33,377 nucleotides of DNA from Sandaracinaceae bacterium (GCA_019637095.1 JAHBWG010000094.1:1-33377), one strand, 5' to 3'. Shown: positions 6,362 through 14,330, counted from the first letter of the stretch. Numbers and translations: made by a program. Notes: generated by a model not told the origin, from the sequence alone.

Positions 6362-8110
6362 ATGGATCTGCGGCGCGAGCGGCGAGGCGCGCCTCGGCGA
6401 CGGCTCGCCGCGCCGGCGTTGCTCGCGCTCGTCGTGCTCGGGGCGAGCGCCGCGCGCGCGCAGAGCGACCTGAGCTTCGAGCTCCCGGGCGTCGGGCGCA
6501 CGACGTTCTCGCTGACGAGCACGACGACGCTCCGCTACCGCGGCGAGAACTACGACGCGAACCGCTTCGACGACGACTTCGGCTCGCTCTACCAGCGCTT
6601 CGACGTGGCCCTGCAGGCCGACGAGCTGCGCGCCGAGGCGCGCATCGACCTGTTCGTGCCGCACACCGTGCTCGTCGAGTCGCGCTGCGTCGGCCGGCCG
6701 CTCGGCGTGGACGACCCCTCCTGCTACCTCGACTGGGACCTGCGCCCCGAGCGCCTGACGCTGCGCTGGGAGCCGAGCGAGTGGGTGGTCGAGGCGGGCG
6801 ACACGCAGCTCGTGCTCGGCCGCGGCGTCGCGCTCGCCTTCCGCAAGGTCGACCTGCTCGCGGTCGACAACGCGCTGCGCGGCGGCCACGTCCGCTACCA
6901 AGGGAGCAACTTCCGTTTCGGTGCGCACGGGGGCCTCGCCAACCCGCAGAACATCGACCCGATCGACCTGCGCATCGTGCGCGAGCCTCAGGACGTGGTC
7001 GTCGGCGGCAACATGGCCGTCGTCGCGCCCGCGCCGCTCGGCGTCACCCTCGGGGTCCACGCGCTGCGCGTCGGCTTCGAGGACGTCGACTCGATCGACG
7101 GCGTCACGCGCTCGCGCTTCACCGATCGCGCGGTCGACGTCGCGGGCTGGAGCGCCGAGGCGGCGGGCCTCGCGGACGGGCAGCTCGCCCTCTACTTCGA
7201 GGCGAACGGCCTGCGCCGAACGCAGCGCCTCGTCGACCAAGCGCGCTCCGAGACGGGGCGCGGCGTGTACGCCTCGGCGCAGCTCCAGCTCACCGAGCTC
7301 ACGATCCTCGTCGAGTGGAAGGACTACACGAACTTCCTCGTCGCGCCCGAGACGACGGAGGCCAACGCGCGCCGGATCTACAGCGCCGCGCCGCCCGTCG
7401 AGTACGACGGCCCGCAGCGGCTGCGCGGGATCGGCAACCAGCGCGGCGGCGCGATCCGCATGGACTACGCGTTCCTGCCCGGGCCGTGGAGCTTCTCGGT
7501 CAACAGCGCGCTCTACGCGTTCAACGAGGAGCCGCACCGCGACCCGTTCGAGGGTGTGCTCGTCTCGCACTCGTGGATGACGCTCGCCAAGCGTCAGGAG
7601 TACGGCGGGGACCTCAACTGGAGCCTCGACCTCCAAGGCGGCGCGCGCTTCGAGACGCTCCTGCACGACCACGACGCGCGCTTCCGCAGCGGGGACATCG
7701 ATCGCTGGATGATCCACGGGCGCCTCGACATCACCGTCGGCAGCGGCGATCACGCGTTCGACTTCATCGTCGACCACCGGCACGAGCGCGAGATCCGCGG
7801 CGACGTCGCCGAGTTCCAGATCGGCGGCGCGTCGGTCACCTACACGTTCGGCATCCCGTTCACGCTGACGCTCTCGCTGCGTTGGACCGACTACCAGCCG
7901 GGCGTGGTGGTGAGCCGCGGCCGGCGCGAGTACAACTTCTTGGGCGGCGAGTTCTATCCCTCGCTCGAGGTCCGCTGGACGTTCGAGCCCGGGACGTACC
8001 TGTCGCTGTTCGCCGGGCAGACGCCGGGCGGTCAGCTTTGCTCCGGAGGCGTCTGCCGCGACGTCCCCACGTTTGAAGGATTCCAGCTCACCTTCGTCGG
8101 TAGGCTCTGA
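6362..8110 (+). CDS. Outer-membrane beta-barrel protein (DUF6029-like)
   Basis: This 582-residue protein has a basic N-terminus, a hydrophobic stretch and the cleavage site ARAQ, so it is exported by Sec. The rest is dominated by alternating polar/aromatic strands, for example TTTLRYRGENYDANRF, FSVNSALYAFNEEP and YLSLFAGQTPGGQLCSGG. This is the usual pattern of a porin-like outer-membrane barrel of about 18 or more strands. The overall look resembles DUF6029 proteins; that match is from memory and not verified. A conserved-looking Cys pair lies near the C-terminus (LCSGGVC) and another near residues 105-120. It starts 9 nt after the thioredoxin-lipoprotein stop and is followed 15 nt on by a second thioredoxin gene. 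Substrate and transport role are unknown. Confidence 0.75.
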   Translation: MDLRRERRGAPRRRLAAPALLALVVLGASAARAQSDLSFELPGVGRTTFSLTSTTTLRYRGENYDANRFDDDFGSLYQRFDVALQADELRAEARIDLFVPHTVLVESRCVGRPLGVDDPSCYLDWDLRPERLTLRWEPSEWVVEAGDTQLVLGRGVALAFRKVDLLAVDNALRGGHVRYQGSNFRFGAHGGLANPQNIDPIDLRIVREPQDVVVGGNMAVVAPAPLGVTLGVHALRVGFEDVDSIDGVTRSRFTDRAVDVAGWSAEAAGLADGQLALYFEANGLRRTQRLVDQARSETGRGVYASAQLQLTELTILVEWKDYTNFLVAPETTEANARRIYSAAPPVEYDGPQRLRGIGNQRGGAIRMDYAFLPGPWSFSVNSALYAFNEEPHRDPFEGVLVSHSWMTLAKRQEYGGDLNWSLDLQGGARFETLLHDHDARFRSGDIDRWMIHGRLDITVGSGDHAFDFIVDHRHEREIRGDVAEFQIGGASVTYTFGIPFTLTLSLRWTDYQPGVVVSRGRREYNFLGGEFYPSLEVRWTFEPGTYLSLFAGQTPGGQLCSGGVCRDVPTFEGFQLTFVGRL

Positions 8111-8125
8111 GGACCGGGAGCTCTC

Positions 8126-8665
8126 ATGCGTCGTCTGCGTCTCGTCATCCCCGCCGCGCTCGCCCTCGCGGCCGCGCTCGCTCTGCCGGCCGGCGCCCCC
8201 GCGCCCGCCGAGGCGCGCGTCGGCGGCCGGCCGCCGCCGTTCGTGCTGCCCGCCGCGGCGGGGGGCCCGACGAGCGCGCCCTTCCGCATGGGTGACCACC
8301 TCGGGCAGCGCCCGGTGGCGATCCTCTTCTGGGCGACGTGGTGCCAGCCGTGCCAACAGGAGCTGCCGTTCTACGAGTCGCTCTACCAGCGCTATCGCGA
8401 GCAGGGCTTGCGCGTCGTCGCGATCAGCATGGACTCGCAGGCGACGATCATGCGCGCGGGCCCGAACGCGCGGCGGCTCAACGTCACGTTCGACGTGGTG
8501 ACCGACGTCGACACGCGCGTCACGACGCAGCTCAACCCGCGCCGCGCGGCGCCCTTCAGCATCTGGGTCGATCGCGCGGGGCGGATCGTGCGCGAGCAGG
8601 AGGGCTTCAGCCCCGCCGAGCAGAACGCGGTCGCGCAGGGCATCGCCGAGCTCGTCGGTCGCTGA
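8126..8665 (+). CDS. Periplasmic TlpA-family thioredoxin
   Basis: This 179-residue protein has a cleavable signal (MRRLRLVIPAALALAAALAL up to about PAEA). The TlpA/ResA-like fold follows: a PPPFVLPAAAG N-terminal strand, VAILFWATWCQPCQQELPFY with active-site C73 and C76, a VVAISMDS strand, and APFSIWVDRAGRIV carrying the cis-Pro-like segment. It contains only the two active-site cysteines, which fits a simple dithiol/disulfide role. GGGAG before ATG 8126 is the ribosome site. It is the last gene of the 4698-8665 run and meets a lipoprotein gene tail to tail. A reductant such as a DsbD/CcdA protein is not in the window. Confidence 0.9.
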   Translation: MRRLRLVIPAALALAAALALPAGAPAPAEARVGGRPPPFVLPAAAGGPTSAPFRMGDHLGQRPVAILFWATWCQPCQQELPFYESLYQRYREQGLRVVAISMDSQATIMRAGPNARRLNVTFDVVTDVDTRVTTQLNPRRAAPFSIWVDRAGRIVREQEGFSPAEQNAVAQGIAELVGR

Positions 8666-8666
8666 G

Positions 8667-8679
8667 GGCGCCTCGCGCC
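8667..8679. terminator. Short GC hairpin between convergent genes
   Basis: GGCGC-ctc-GCGCC lies 1 nt after the thioredoxin stop and 5 nt before the stop of the minus-strand lipoprotein gene. It has no T-run, so it is at best a weak bidirectional terminator. Confidence 0.35.
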
Positions 8680-8684
8680 GTCGA

Positions 8685-9197
8685 TCACTGGCCGGTGAGG
8701 ATCTCGAGCGGGTTCGGCAGCGTGCCGGGGCGCGAGCCGGTGGACCCGCTCTCGCCCGACTCGCCGCTCGAGCCGCCGCGGCGGCTCGTGGCCGGCGTCG
8801 TCCCCGTGGCCGCGCGCTCGACCGGGCCCAGGAGGGTGCCCAGGAGCGAGTCGTCGGTCCGGCCGCGGCGCCCGCCGCGGGTCGTCCCCGTCGCGCCGGT
8901 GGCCGCCGGCGTCGTCGCGCCCGCCGCGGGCTCGGCGCCCGGCACCGCCACGTCCTCGGGCACCGCGGCGACCTCGGTCCCGCCCGCGGCCGGCTCGGCG
9001 GTCACGGTCGCGCCGTGGCACTCCGCGAGCTGGCCCTCGAGCTCGGCGACGCGCGCGCGCAGCGCCGCGACGTCCTCTTCGCTCTCGCCCGCGGTCACCG
9101 CCACCGGCGCGACCGGCTCGGGGTCTGCGACCGCGTCGGGCTCTTCGCAGCCGACCAGGAGGGAGAGCGCTCCGAGCCACCACCAACGGGTCCTCAT
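8685..9197 (-). CDS. Small lipoprotein with a coiled-coil segment
   Basis: This 170-residue lipoprotein has signal MRTRWWWLGALSLLVGC. A heptad segment VAALRARVAELEGQLAEC lies at about residues 43-60 and probably forms a short coiled coil, like Lpp or YbgF N-termini. The remainder is low-complexity Ala/Gly/Thr with a GGRRGR basic patch and no recognisable domain. The C-terminus is LPNPLEILTGQ. A TACAGT box 6 nt before the ATG suggests its own leaderless promoter, although it lies 59 nt downstream of the CapA-like gene on the same strand. Function is unknown; a structural envelope role is a guess. Confidence 0.75.
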   Translation of the reverse strand: MRTRWWWLGALSLLVGCEEPDAVADPEPVAPVAVTAGESEEDVAALRARVAELEGQLAECHGATVTAEPAAGGTEVAAVPEDVAVPGAEPAAGATTPAATGATGTTRGGRRGRTDDSLLGTLLGPVERAATGTTPATSRRGGSSGESGESGSTGSRPGTLPNPLEILTGQ

Positions 9198-9203
9198 GCG
9201 CCT

Positions 9204-9209
9204 ACTGTA
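9204..9209 (-). promoter_or_regulatory. Candidate -10 (TACAGT) for the coiled-coil lipoprotein
   Basis: Read on the minus strand, TACAGT is followed by 6 nt and then ATG 9197, the spacing expected if transcription starts at the A of ATG. No Shine-Dalgarno sequence is present; the -35 region is poor. Confidence 0.5.
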
Positions 9210-9256
9210 CGCCGTTTTCGCCTGCTCGCTCCCCTGCACGAGCGCGCGCGCGCGGA

Positions 9257-10567
9257 TCACTCGTCGAGCAGCGTCACCGCGCTGCCGAGCGCGGCCGCGA
9301 TCGCGGGGCGGCGCTCCGCGCGGGTCGCCTCGTCGGCGTCGGTCAGCGGCCCGACGTGGACGTCGAGCAGCGCCGCGCGGCGGGAGGCCACGTCGACGTA
9401 GTTGTTGTGGGTCCAGAGCGGCACCGCCTCGAGGCGCTCGATGCGCACGCGGCCGTCGTCGTCGAGGGCGACCCGGGTCCGCAGCCAGGCGCCGTCGCGG
9501 ACCGTCGGCAGCACCACCGCGGGGTGCAGGTCGCGCGGGATGCGTCGCCCGACGAAGTAGCGCAGACCCTGGTTGCTCACGAGGTTGCCGAGCGAGTACG
9601 CGACGACGGCCTCGCCGCGCGGCGACTCGAGCCGCTCGACCTCCTGGAGCACGTGCGGGCCGTGGCCGATGATCACGTCGGCGCCCGCGTCGACGAGCAG
9701 GCGCGCGCGGCTCCGCTGCGGCGCGAGCGGGCGCTGGATGTAGTCGTGGCTCCAGTGGATCGAGACGACCACCACGTCGGCCTGCGCGCGCGCGCGGGCG
9801 AGCGCGGCGCGGGCGAGCGCGTCGTCGTAGCGCGCGACCCACACGCGGCCCCCCTCCGCGCCGGCCGCGCCTCGGTTGACCCGCTCCGTGAACGCGAGGA
9901 ACGCGACGCGCACGCCGTCGCGCTCGAGGAGCACGGGGCCGGGCGCCTCGTCGAGCGTCGCCGCCGCGCCCGCCGCGCCGACGCCCGCGGCGGCGAGCGC
10001 CGCGAGCGTGTCGCCGAGCCCCGCCGCCGTCTGATCGTAGGAGTGGTTGTTCGCGACGCTCACCGCGTCGATCCCCGCGTTGCGCAGCCCCTCTGCGACG
10101 TCGCCGGGCGCGCCGAGCACGGGCGGCTCGCCGGTCTCCGGCGGGATGCGCTCCGAGAGCGGCGTCTCGAGGTTCGCGAGGGCGACCTCGTCCTCGCCGA
10201 TGATCGCGCGCAGGCGGCCGAAGACGTGATCCCAGCCCGCCGGCTGCTCGCGCGCGGAGCGCACGACCTTGATGTGGCAGAGGATGTCTCCGCTCGCGCC
10301 GATCGTGACGGCGCGAGGGCGCGGCGCGGCGGGCGGCGCGGGCTCGGGGCGCTCTCCAGCGTCCGCGCGCGGCGCGGGCGGCGCACCCTCCGCGTCGTTG
10401 AAGCTCGGCGCGGCCGCCGGCGGCGCGGTCCGCACGCGCGGCGCGGGCGTCGTGGCGCACGCGAGGGCGACGAGCGCGCTCGTCACGGTGAGCGCGAGCG
10501 CGCGCCCGAGCGCGCCGCGCGGCGCCACGGGGACCGAGGGCGCGTCGTCGTCGATCGCGCCCCTCAC
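9257..10567 (-). CDS. CapA-family protein (poly-gamma-glutamate capsule synthesis-like)
   Basis: This 436-residue protein has an N-terminal hydrophobic segment (ALALTVTSALVALAC, an imperfect lipobox), a Pro/Ala-rich linker and then the CapA metallophosphatase-like domain from about residue 95. Family signatures are GASGDILCH, ALANLETPLS, VSVANNHSYDQ, VVVSIHWSHDY, DVIIGHGPHVLQ and VAYSLGNLVSNQG; these supply the Asp, Asn and His metal ligands. The GTG start at 10567 overlaps the stop of the ATP-grasp gene (GTGA), so the two are translationally coupled. CapA/PgsA proteins act at the outer face of the membrane in poly-gamma-glutamate synthesis or release. Here the usual Mur-ligase-like CapB and the CapC partner are not seen. 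Coupling to an ATP-grasp ligase suggests another amide-linked polymer or peptide; that is inference. Confidence 0.88.
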   Translation of the reverse strand: MRGAIDDDAPSVPVAPRGALGRALALTVTSALVALACATTPAPRVRTAPPAAAPSFNDAEGAPPAPRADAGERPEPAPPAAPRPRAVTIGASGDILCHIKVVRSAREQPAGWDHVFGRLRAIIGEDEVALANLETPLSERIPPETGEPPVLGAPGDVAEGLRNAGIDAVSVANNHSYDQTAAGLGDTLAALAAAGVGAAGAAATLDEAPGPVLLERDGVRVAFLAFTERVNRGAAGAEGGRVWVARYDDALARAALARARAQADVVVVSIHWSHDYIQRPLAPQRSRARLLVDAGADVIIGHGPHVLQEVERLESPRGEAVVAYSLGNLVSNQGLRYFVGRRIPRDLHPAVVLPTVRDGAWLRTRVALDDDGRVRIERLEAVPLWTHNNYVDVASRRAALLDVHVGPLTDADEATRAERRPAIAAALGSAVTLLDE

Positions 10568-11556
10568 GGCAGCGTCGCGCGCAGCACCCGCGCCTCCGCG
10601 GCCACGGCCGCCTCGTGGTGACCCAGCCGCGCGATCGAGACGAGCAGCGGCGACGCGTTGATCTCGATGAACACCGCGTCGGCCGGGTCCGCGGCGAGCG
10701 AGGGGAGCTTGAGGTCCACGCCGAAGTGCCGCAGCCCGAGCGCGCGCGCCGCGCGCAGGCAGTGCGCGCGCAGCGCGTCCCCGATCGCCGGCAGGAGCGT
10801 GGCGGTGCAGCCCGCGTTGAGGTTCCTGATCGGGCTGTCGAGGTCGAGCACCTCGCCCGCCGCGAGCACGCCGTCCCAGCGCCAGTCGTTCGCCGCGAAC
10901 ACCTCGGCGACGCGCCAGCTCGACAACAACGCTTGCTCGGTCGCGAACCGCGGATCGAGCGCGCCGATCAGCGCGCCGATGGTGCTCGCTCCGTCGCCGA
11001 CCACGCGGATCGGGCGCCGCTCGTAGCCGAGGAGGTAGTCGCCGTCGAGGAAGTCGAAGCGGAAGTCGGTGCCCTCGATGCGCTCCTGCGCGAGCGCGAT
11101 CGGGCCGAGCTCCCAGCACTCGTCGATCGCCGCCTCGAGCTCCGTCTCGTCCTCGACGAGCACCACGCCGCGCCCGTGGCTCAGCGCGTTGGGCTTGACC
11201 ACGAGCGGGTAGCCGCACGCCTCGGCGAGCGCGTGCGCCGGCGCGTAGCCCGCGTGTGTCGGGTAGCGCTGCCCGAGCAGGTGCGCCTCGGCCATGCAAC
11301 GCGCCGTGCGCGGCACGGCGAGGCCCTCGCGCGCCATGAGCACCCCGGCGTAGTGCTTGTCCTCGGCGAGCCGCGCGGCGACCGCGTCGTTGAGCGCGGA
11401 GCGGCCGCCGATCAGCACCTTGCGCGCGCCGTCGGGGCGTCGCAGCTCGAACAGGTAGCCGCAGTCGTCGAGGACCTCGATCGACCAGCCCAGCCGCGCG
11501 GCCGCGTCGCGCGCGAGTGACGTCGGCGTCGTTGTCGCTATGCTGCCGTCCATCAT
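10564..11556 (-). CDS. ATP-grasp ligase, cyanophycin synthetase/GshAB-like
   Basis: This protein of about 330 residues carries the ATP-grasp core without a Mur-ligase domain. Visible pieces are YPLVVKPNALSHGRGV (ATP-binding Lys and glycine-rich loop), ALAQERIEGTDFRFDFLDG (the acidic E-x-x-E-G-x-D-x-R motif), ERRPIRVVGDGASTIGALI (very like the cyanophycin synthetase and GshAB segment), and HFGVDLKL followed by VFIEINASPLL with the metal-binding Glu and Asn. Such enzymes join a carboxylate to an amine through an acyl-phosphate. The start is ATG 11556 or the next codon, 11553; it overlaps the divergent gene's ATG at 11555. The stop overlaps the CapA-like start by GTGA. Substrates cannot be assigned; an amino-acid polymer exported or processed with CapA is a plausible guess. 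Confidence 0.85.
   Translation of the reverse strand: MMDGSIATTTPTSLARDAAARLGWSIEVLDDCGYLFELRRPDGARKVLIGGRSALNDAVAARLAEDKHYAGVLMAREGLAVPRTARCMAEAHLLGQRYPTHAGYAPAHALAEACGYPLVVKPNALSHGRGVVLVEDETELEAAIDECWELGPIALAQERIEGTDFRFDFLDGDYLLGYERRPIRVVGDGASTIGALIGALDPRFATEQALLSSWRVAEVFAANDWRWDGVLAAGEVLDLDSPIRNLNAGCTATLLPAIGDALRAHCLRAARALGLRHFGVDLKLPSLAADPADAVFIEINASPLLVSIARLGHHEAAVAAEARVLRATLP
11517..11544 (+). promoter_or_regulatory. Candidate promoter for the DUF3105 lipoprotein, inside the ATP-grasp gene
   Basis: GTGACG (11517-11522), 16 nt, TATGCT (11539-11544) would start transcription at about 11551, four bases before ATG 11555. It lies wholly within the 5' end of the divergent ATP-grasp coding region. 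Confidence 0.45.
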
Positions 11557-12157
11557 GCGCTGCTGGGCCCTCGCCGCGCTCCTCGCGTGCTCTTGTACCA
11601 CCTCCCCCGCGGGTCCGCGCGAGGACGAGCGCGTCGAGCGGCCCGCGCGCCCGCCGCTCGCGCCCTTCGACGAGTGCGTGGTGACCACGTACCGCGAGCC
11701 GGCGACGTCGGCGGCGCACGTCCCCGTCTGCTCCTCGCTGCCGCTCGCGAGCCACCCGCCGACCGGCGGCGAGCACTTCGGCACGTGGGCGGCGTTCGGC
11801 GTCTACGACGCGCCGATCCCGTGGGGCTTCCTGATCCACTCGATGGAGCACGGCGCCGTGGTGCTCGGCTACCGCTGCGAGGAGCCGTGCCCCGAGGTGG
11901 TGAGCGAGCTCGTCGCGATCGCCGAGGGCATCGACGATCCGCGCTGCCGCGGCGAGGACTTCCCGCGGCGCGTCATCGTCGCGCCGATGCCCGACCTCGA
12001 CGTGGCGCTCGTCGCGCTCGCGTGGGAGCACGGTTACCTCGCGACGTGCCTCGATCCGCCGTCGCTGCGCGCGTTCGTCGACGCGCGCTACGGCCGAGGC
12101 CCCGAGGACACCTGCTTCGCGGGCGCCGATCGCGCCGCCGACGGCTGGTGCCCGTGA
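11555..12157 (+). CDS. DUF3105-family lipoprotein
   Basis: This 200-residue protein has signal MRCWALAALLACSC (lipid Cys likely at ACSC or LLAC). The domain shows the DUF3105 pattern: HPPTGGEHFGTWAAFGVYDAPIP, then LIHSMEHGAVVLGYRC, then a central VIVAPMPDLD strand and a C-terminal Cys pair. The paired S-M-E-H and H-P-P-T-G residues could bind a metal, but no function is established. An upstream ATG at 11540 would add MLPSI before the signal; 11555 gives a cleaner signal peptide. The start codon overlaps the divergent ATP-grasp start (CATCATG). Eight or more cysteines suggest disulfides in an oxidising compartment. Confidence 0.85.
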   Translation: MRCWALAALLACSCTTSPAGPREDERVERPARPPLAPFDECVVTTYREPATSAAHVPVCSSLPLASHPPTGGEHFGTWAAFGVYDAPIPWGFLIHSMEHGAVVLGYRCEEPCPEVVSELVAIAEGIDDPRCRGEDFPRRVIVAPMPDLDVALVALAWEHGYLATCLDPPSLRAFVDARYGRGPEDTCFAGADRAADGWCP

Positions 12158-12191
12158 CGCTGCGCCGGAGCTCGGAGGGGTCGGAACGGCC

Positions 12192-13277
12192 TCACAGGGC
12201 TTGCAGCAACAACGACCCGACCGTGTAGCCGGCGCCGAAGGCGCACAGCACCCCGATCTGGCCCGGCGCGAGCTCGCGGTGCGTGTCGAGGGCGAGGAGC
12301 GCGCCCGCGGCGGCGGTGTTCGCCGTCGTCTCGAGCACCATCGGGAACTTGTCCGCGGCGCGCGGCCCGACGAGCCGCTCGCCGATCGCGCCGTTGAGGC
12401 GCGCGTTCGCCTGGTGGAGCCAGAACCGCGTGACGTCGCTCGGCGTGAGGCGGTGTCGGTCGAGCTGCTCCTCGATCACGCTCGGCACGAGCTTGACGAT
12501 GTCGCGGAAGACGCGCCGGCCCTCCTGGTAGAAGAGCTTGTCGGCCGCGTCGCGGCGCGCCTCGTCGCAGCGGTTCAGGAACCCGCAGTTGTTGCGGACG
12601 TTGTTCGAGTACCGGCTCACGAGGCTCGCGTCGAGGATGGCGAGGCCGCCCGGCGCGCGCGCGGCGTCCGCCGCCTCGATCACCACCGCCGCGCCCGCGT
12701 CGCCGAGGATGAAGTGGCTGTCGCGGTCGCGGAAGTTCGCGTACGCGCTCGGCAGCTCCGGCACGCACACGAGCGCCGAGCGCGCCCGCCCCATCGCGAT
12801 GGCGTCGTTCGCGAGCTGCATCGCGTAGGCGCCGGAGCTGCACCCGACCGAGCAGTCGAACGCGAAGCCGCGCGCGCCGAGGGCCGCCTGGATCTCGATC
12901 GCGATGGAGGGATAAGGCCGCTGTAAGCTCGAGGCGCCCACGATCACGAGATCGATCTCGGTGGGATCGACGCCCGCGTCCGCGATCGCCTTGCGGGCCG
13001 CGGCGAGGCCGAGCTCGGCCTGGACCGAGAGCTCCTCGTCGGCGCGGTCCGGGATGCGCGGCGCCATCCGCGACAGGTCGAGGATGCCGCTCGCGTCCCA
13101 GAAATGCCGGGCGCGGATGCCGGAGACCTGGTCGATGAAGGCGGGGCTCGACTCGGGCGCGTCCGGGTCCTCGCCGCGCGCCCAGCGGTTGAACGTTCCG
13201 CAGAGCTCCTCGTTCGTGACGAGCGCGGGCGGCAGGTGCGAACCGACGCCGGTGATGCGGGGTTGGGTCACGGGCAC
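12192..13277 (-). CDS. Beta-ketoacyl-ACP synthase III, PA3286 (FabH2-like) type
   Basis: This 361-residue thiolase-fold enzyme should condense an acyl-CoA or acyl-ACP with malonyl-ACP. The catalytic triad is visible as C146 (SVGCSSG), H288 (FWLHQAN) and N320 (TTANTAAAG). Extra blocks such as FIDQVSGIRARHFWD, NFRDRDSHFILGDAG and SNNVRNNCGFLNRC closely recall the longer Pseudomonas PA3286 enzyme, which feeds medium-chain acyl-CoA from beta-oxidation into fatty acid synthesis, rather than the about 317-residue E. coli FabH. Start is GTG 13277 or GTG 13271. It stands alone, with no other fab genes near it, and meets the DUF3105 gene tail to tail. An acyl-CoA-shunting role is inferred from family; polyketide-type starter use is an alternative. 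A palindrome lies just upstream. Confidence 0.92.
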   Translation of the reverse strand: MPVTQPRITGVGSHLPPALVTNEELCGTFNRWARGEDPDAPESSPAFIDQVSGIRARHFWDASGILDLSRMAPRIPDRADEELSVQAELGLAAARKAIADAGVDPTEIDLVIVGASSLQRPYPSIAIEIQAALGARGFAFDCSVGCSSGAYAMQLANDAIAMGRARSALVCVPELPSAYANFRDRDSHFILGDAGAAVVIEAADAARAPGGLAILDASLVSRYSNNVRNNCGFLNRCDEARRDAADKLFYQEGRRVFRDIVKLVPSVIEEQLDRHRLTPSDVTRFWLHQANARLNGAIGERLVGPRAADKFPMVLETTANTAAAGALLALDTHRELAPGQIGVLCAFGAGYTVGSLLLQAL

Positions 13278-13309
13278 GCGTGTACTCGACTTCGGGACGA
13301 TTCGCCAGA

Positions 13310-13322
13310 TGAACGATGTTCA
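13310..13322. promoter_or_regulatory. Palindrome TGAACgatGTTCA upstream of the KAS III gene
   Basis: Perfect 5-bp arms lie around 3 nt, 33 nt upstream of the GTG start, in one of the few AT-richer stretches of the window. TGAAC/GTTCA half-sites recall operators of TetR-type lipid regulators such as DesT, although the spacing here is shorter. It lies in the divergent gap to the gene at 13443. Confidence 0.45.
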
Positions 13323-13442
13323 CGACTGAAAACACAGCGTGAGATCTCGTCCCGCACGCGCCACCGCTGGCTCGACCCCGGGCGCGGCGCAACCCGCCGG
13401 TTGACGGGCCGCGCCGCCCCATAGGAGCGTTCGCCCGACCCG

Positions 13443-14330
13443 ATGAGCGAGCCCGAGCCCGACGACGACGGCGCGCGCCGCGCCCGGGCGCCCCTGCCCG
13501 CGTGGTGGGGGCGCGCGGCCGGGGTCGGCCTGCTCGCGCTCGCTGCCGTCCTGGCCGCGATGAGCGGGGGCTCCTTCCTCTCCTTCGTCCTCGGCATGGC
13601 GGGGCTCGCGCTCGCGGCGTTCGGCGCCAGCGCGACGCCCGTCGTCGAGGGCGAGCTCGCGCCGCCCGAGCCGAGCCCCGCCGAGGGCGGCGGCGAGGAC
13701 GAGAGGACCACGAAGGCGCGCCTCGCGCTCGCGACGCTCGGCGGCGGCTCGCTCGCGCTGGGGCTCGGGTGGGTCGGGGTGACCGCGCTGAGCGAGGAGC
13801 GGGCGGCGATCGCGTGGGCGCCCGTCGTCGCCGGCGCGGCGCTCCTCGTCGCCGCGGCGGTGTGGGAGGCGTCGCGCGCGCTCGCGCCGGTCGCGCTCCG
13901 CGCGCTCGGTCCGTCCGGCCCGACCGCGCAGGGGCTGGTCGCGCTCGGCGTCGCGGCCGCCCTCGCCGTCCAGATCGTGGTGCCGGCGACCTACTACCTC
14001 GGCGACGACCCCTTCGACGAGCGCTTCGCCTGGCGCATGTTCAGCGCCGTCCGGGTCTACCGCTGCGAGCTCTCCGCGCTCGACTTCGACGGCGGCAGCG
14101 GCACGCCGGTGCGCCTCGACGCGACGATCCACGCCGGCTGGATCACCACGATGCGCCGCGGCCGCGAGTCGGTGATCCGCCGCTACCTGCGCTGGCGCTG
14201 CGAGGCCGCCGCGGTCACCGGGGCGCGCGTCACCAACCGCTGCACGACCCCCGAGGGCGAGCGCGTGCCCGACGTGGTGCGCGAGATCGACTGCGCGAGC
14301 GGCGCCCTGCGCGCGATGGAGATCGAGTGA
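13443..14330 (+). CDS. Polytopic membrane protein paired with HTTM protein
   Basis: This 295-residue protein has a Pro/Arg N-terminus, then about five hydrophobic helices (around residues 22-60, 95-117, 122-143 and 158-185), and a soluble C-terminal part of about 105 residues. The C-terminal part begins RFAWRMFSAVRVYRCEL and has four cysteines. The F-x-W-R-M-F segment resembles the piece that follows the membrane domain in vitamin K-dependent gamma-carboxylase (SWDMMVH) and in the small partners of bacterial HTTM proteins. AGGAG (13424-13428) precedes the start, though at a long spacing. The stop overlaps the HTTM gene start (GTGA), so the two are likely to act together. No enzymatic residue can be assigned. 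Confidence 0.8.
   Translation: MSEPEPDDDGARRARAPLPAWWGRAAGVGLLALAAVLAAMSGGSFLSFVLGMAGLALAAFGASATPVVEGELAPPEPSPAEGGGEDERTTKARLALATLGGGSLALGLGWVGVTALSEERAAIAWAPVVAGAALLVAAAVWEASRALAPVALRALGPSGPTAQGLVALGVAAALAVQIVVPATYYLGDDPFDERFAWRMFSAVRVYRCELSALDFDGGSGTPVRLDATIHAGWITTMRRGRESVIRRYLRWRCEAAAVTGARVTNRCTTPEGERVPDVVREIDCASGALRAMEIE

Noticed and set aside
5522-8356. 944-codon open frame on the minus strand
   Set aside because: It is a shadow of the beta-barrel and thioredoxin genes, with no domain signal.
9257-11556. Complete poly-gamma-glutamate capsule locus
   Set aside because: CapB (Mur-ligase type) and CapC are missing; only a CapA-like protein and an ATP-grasp ligase are present.
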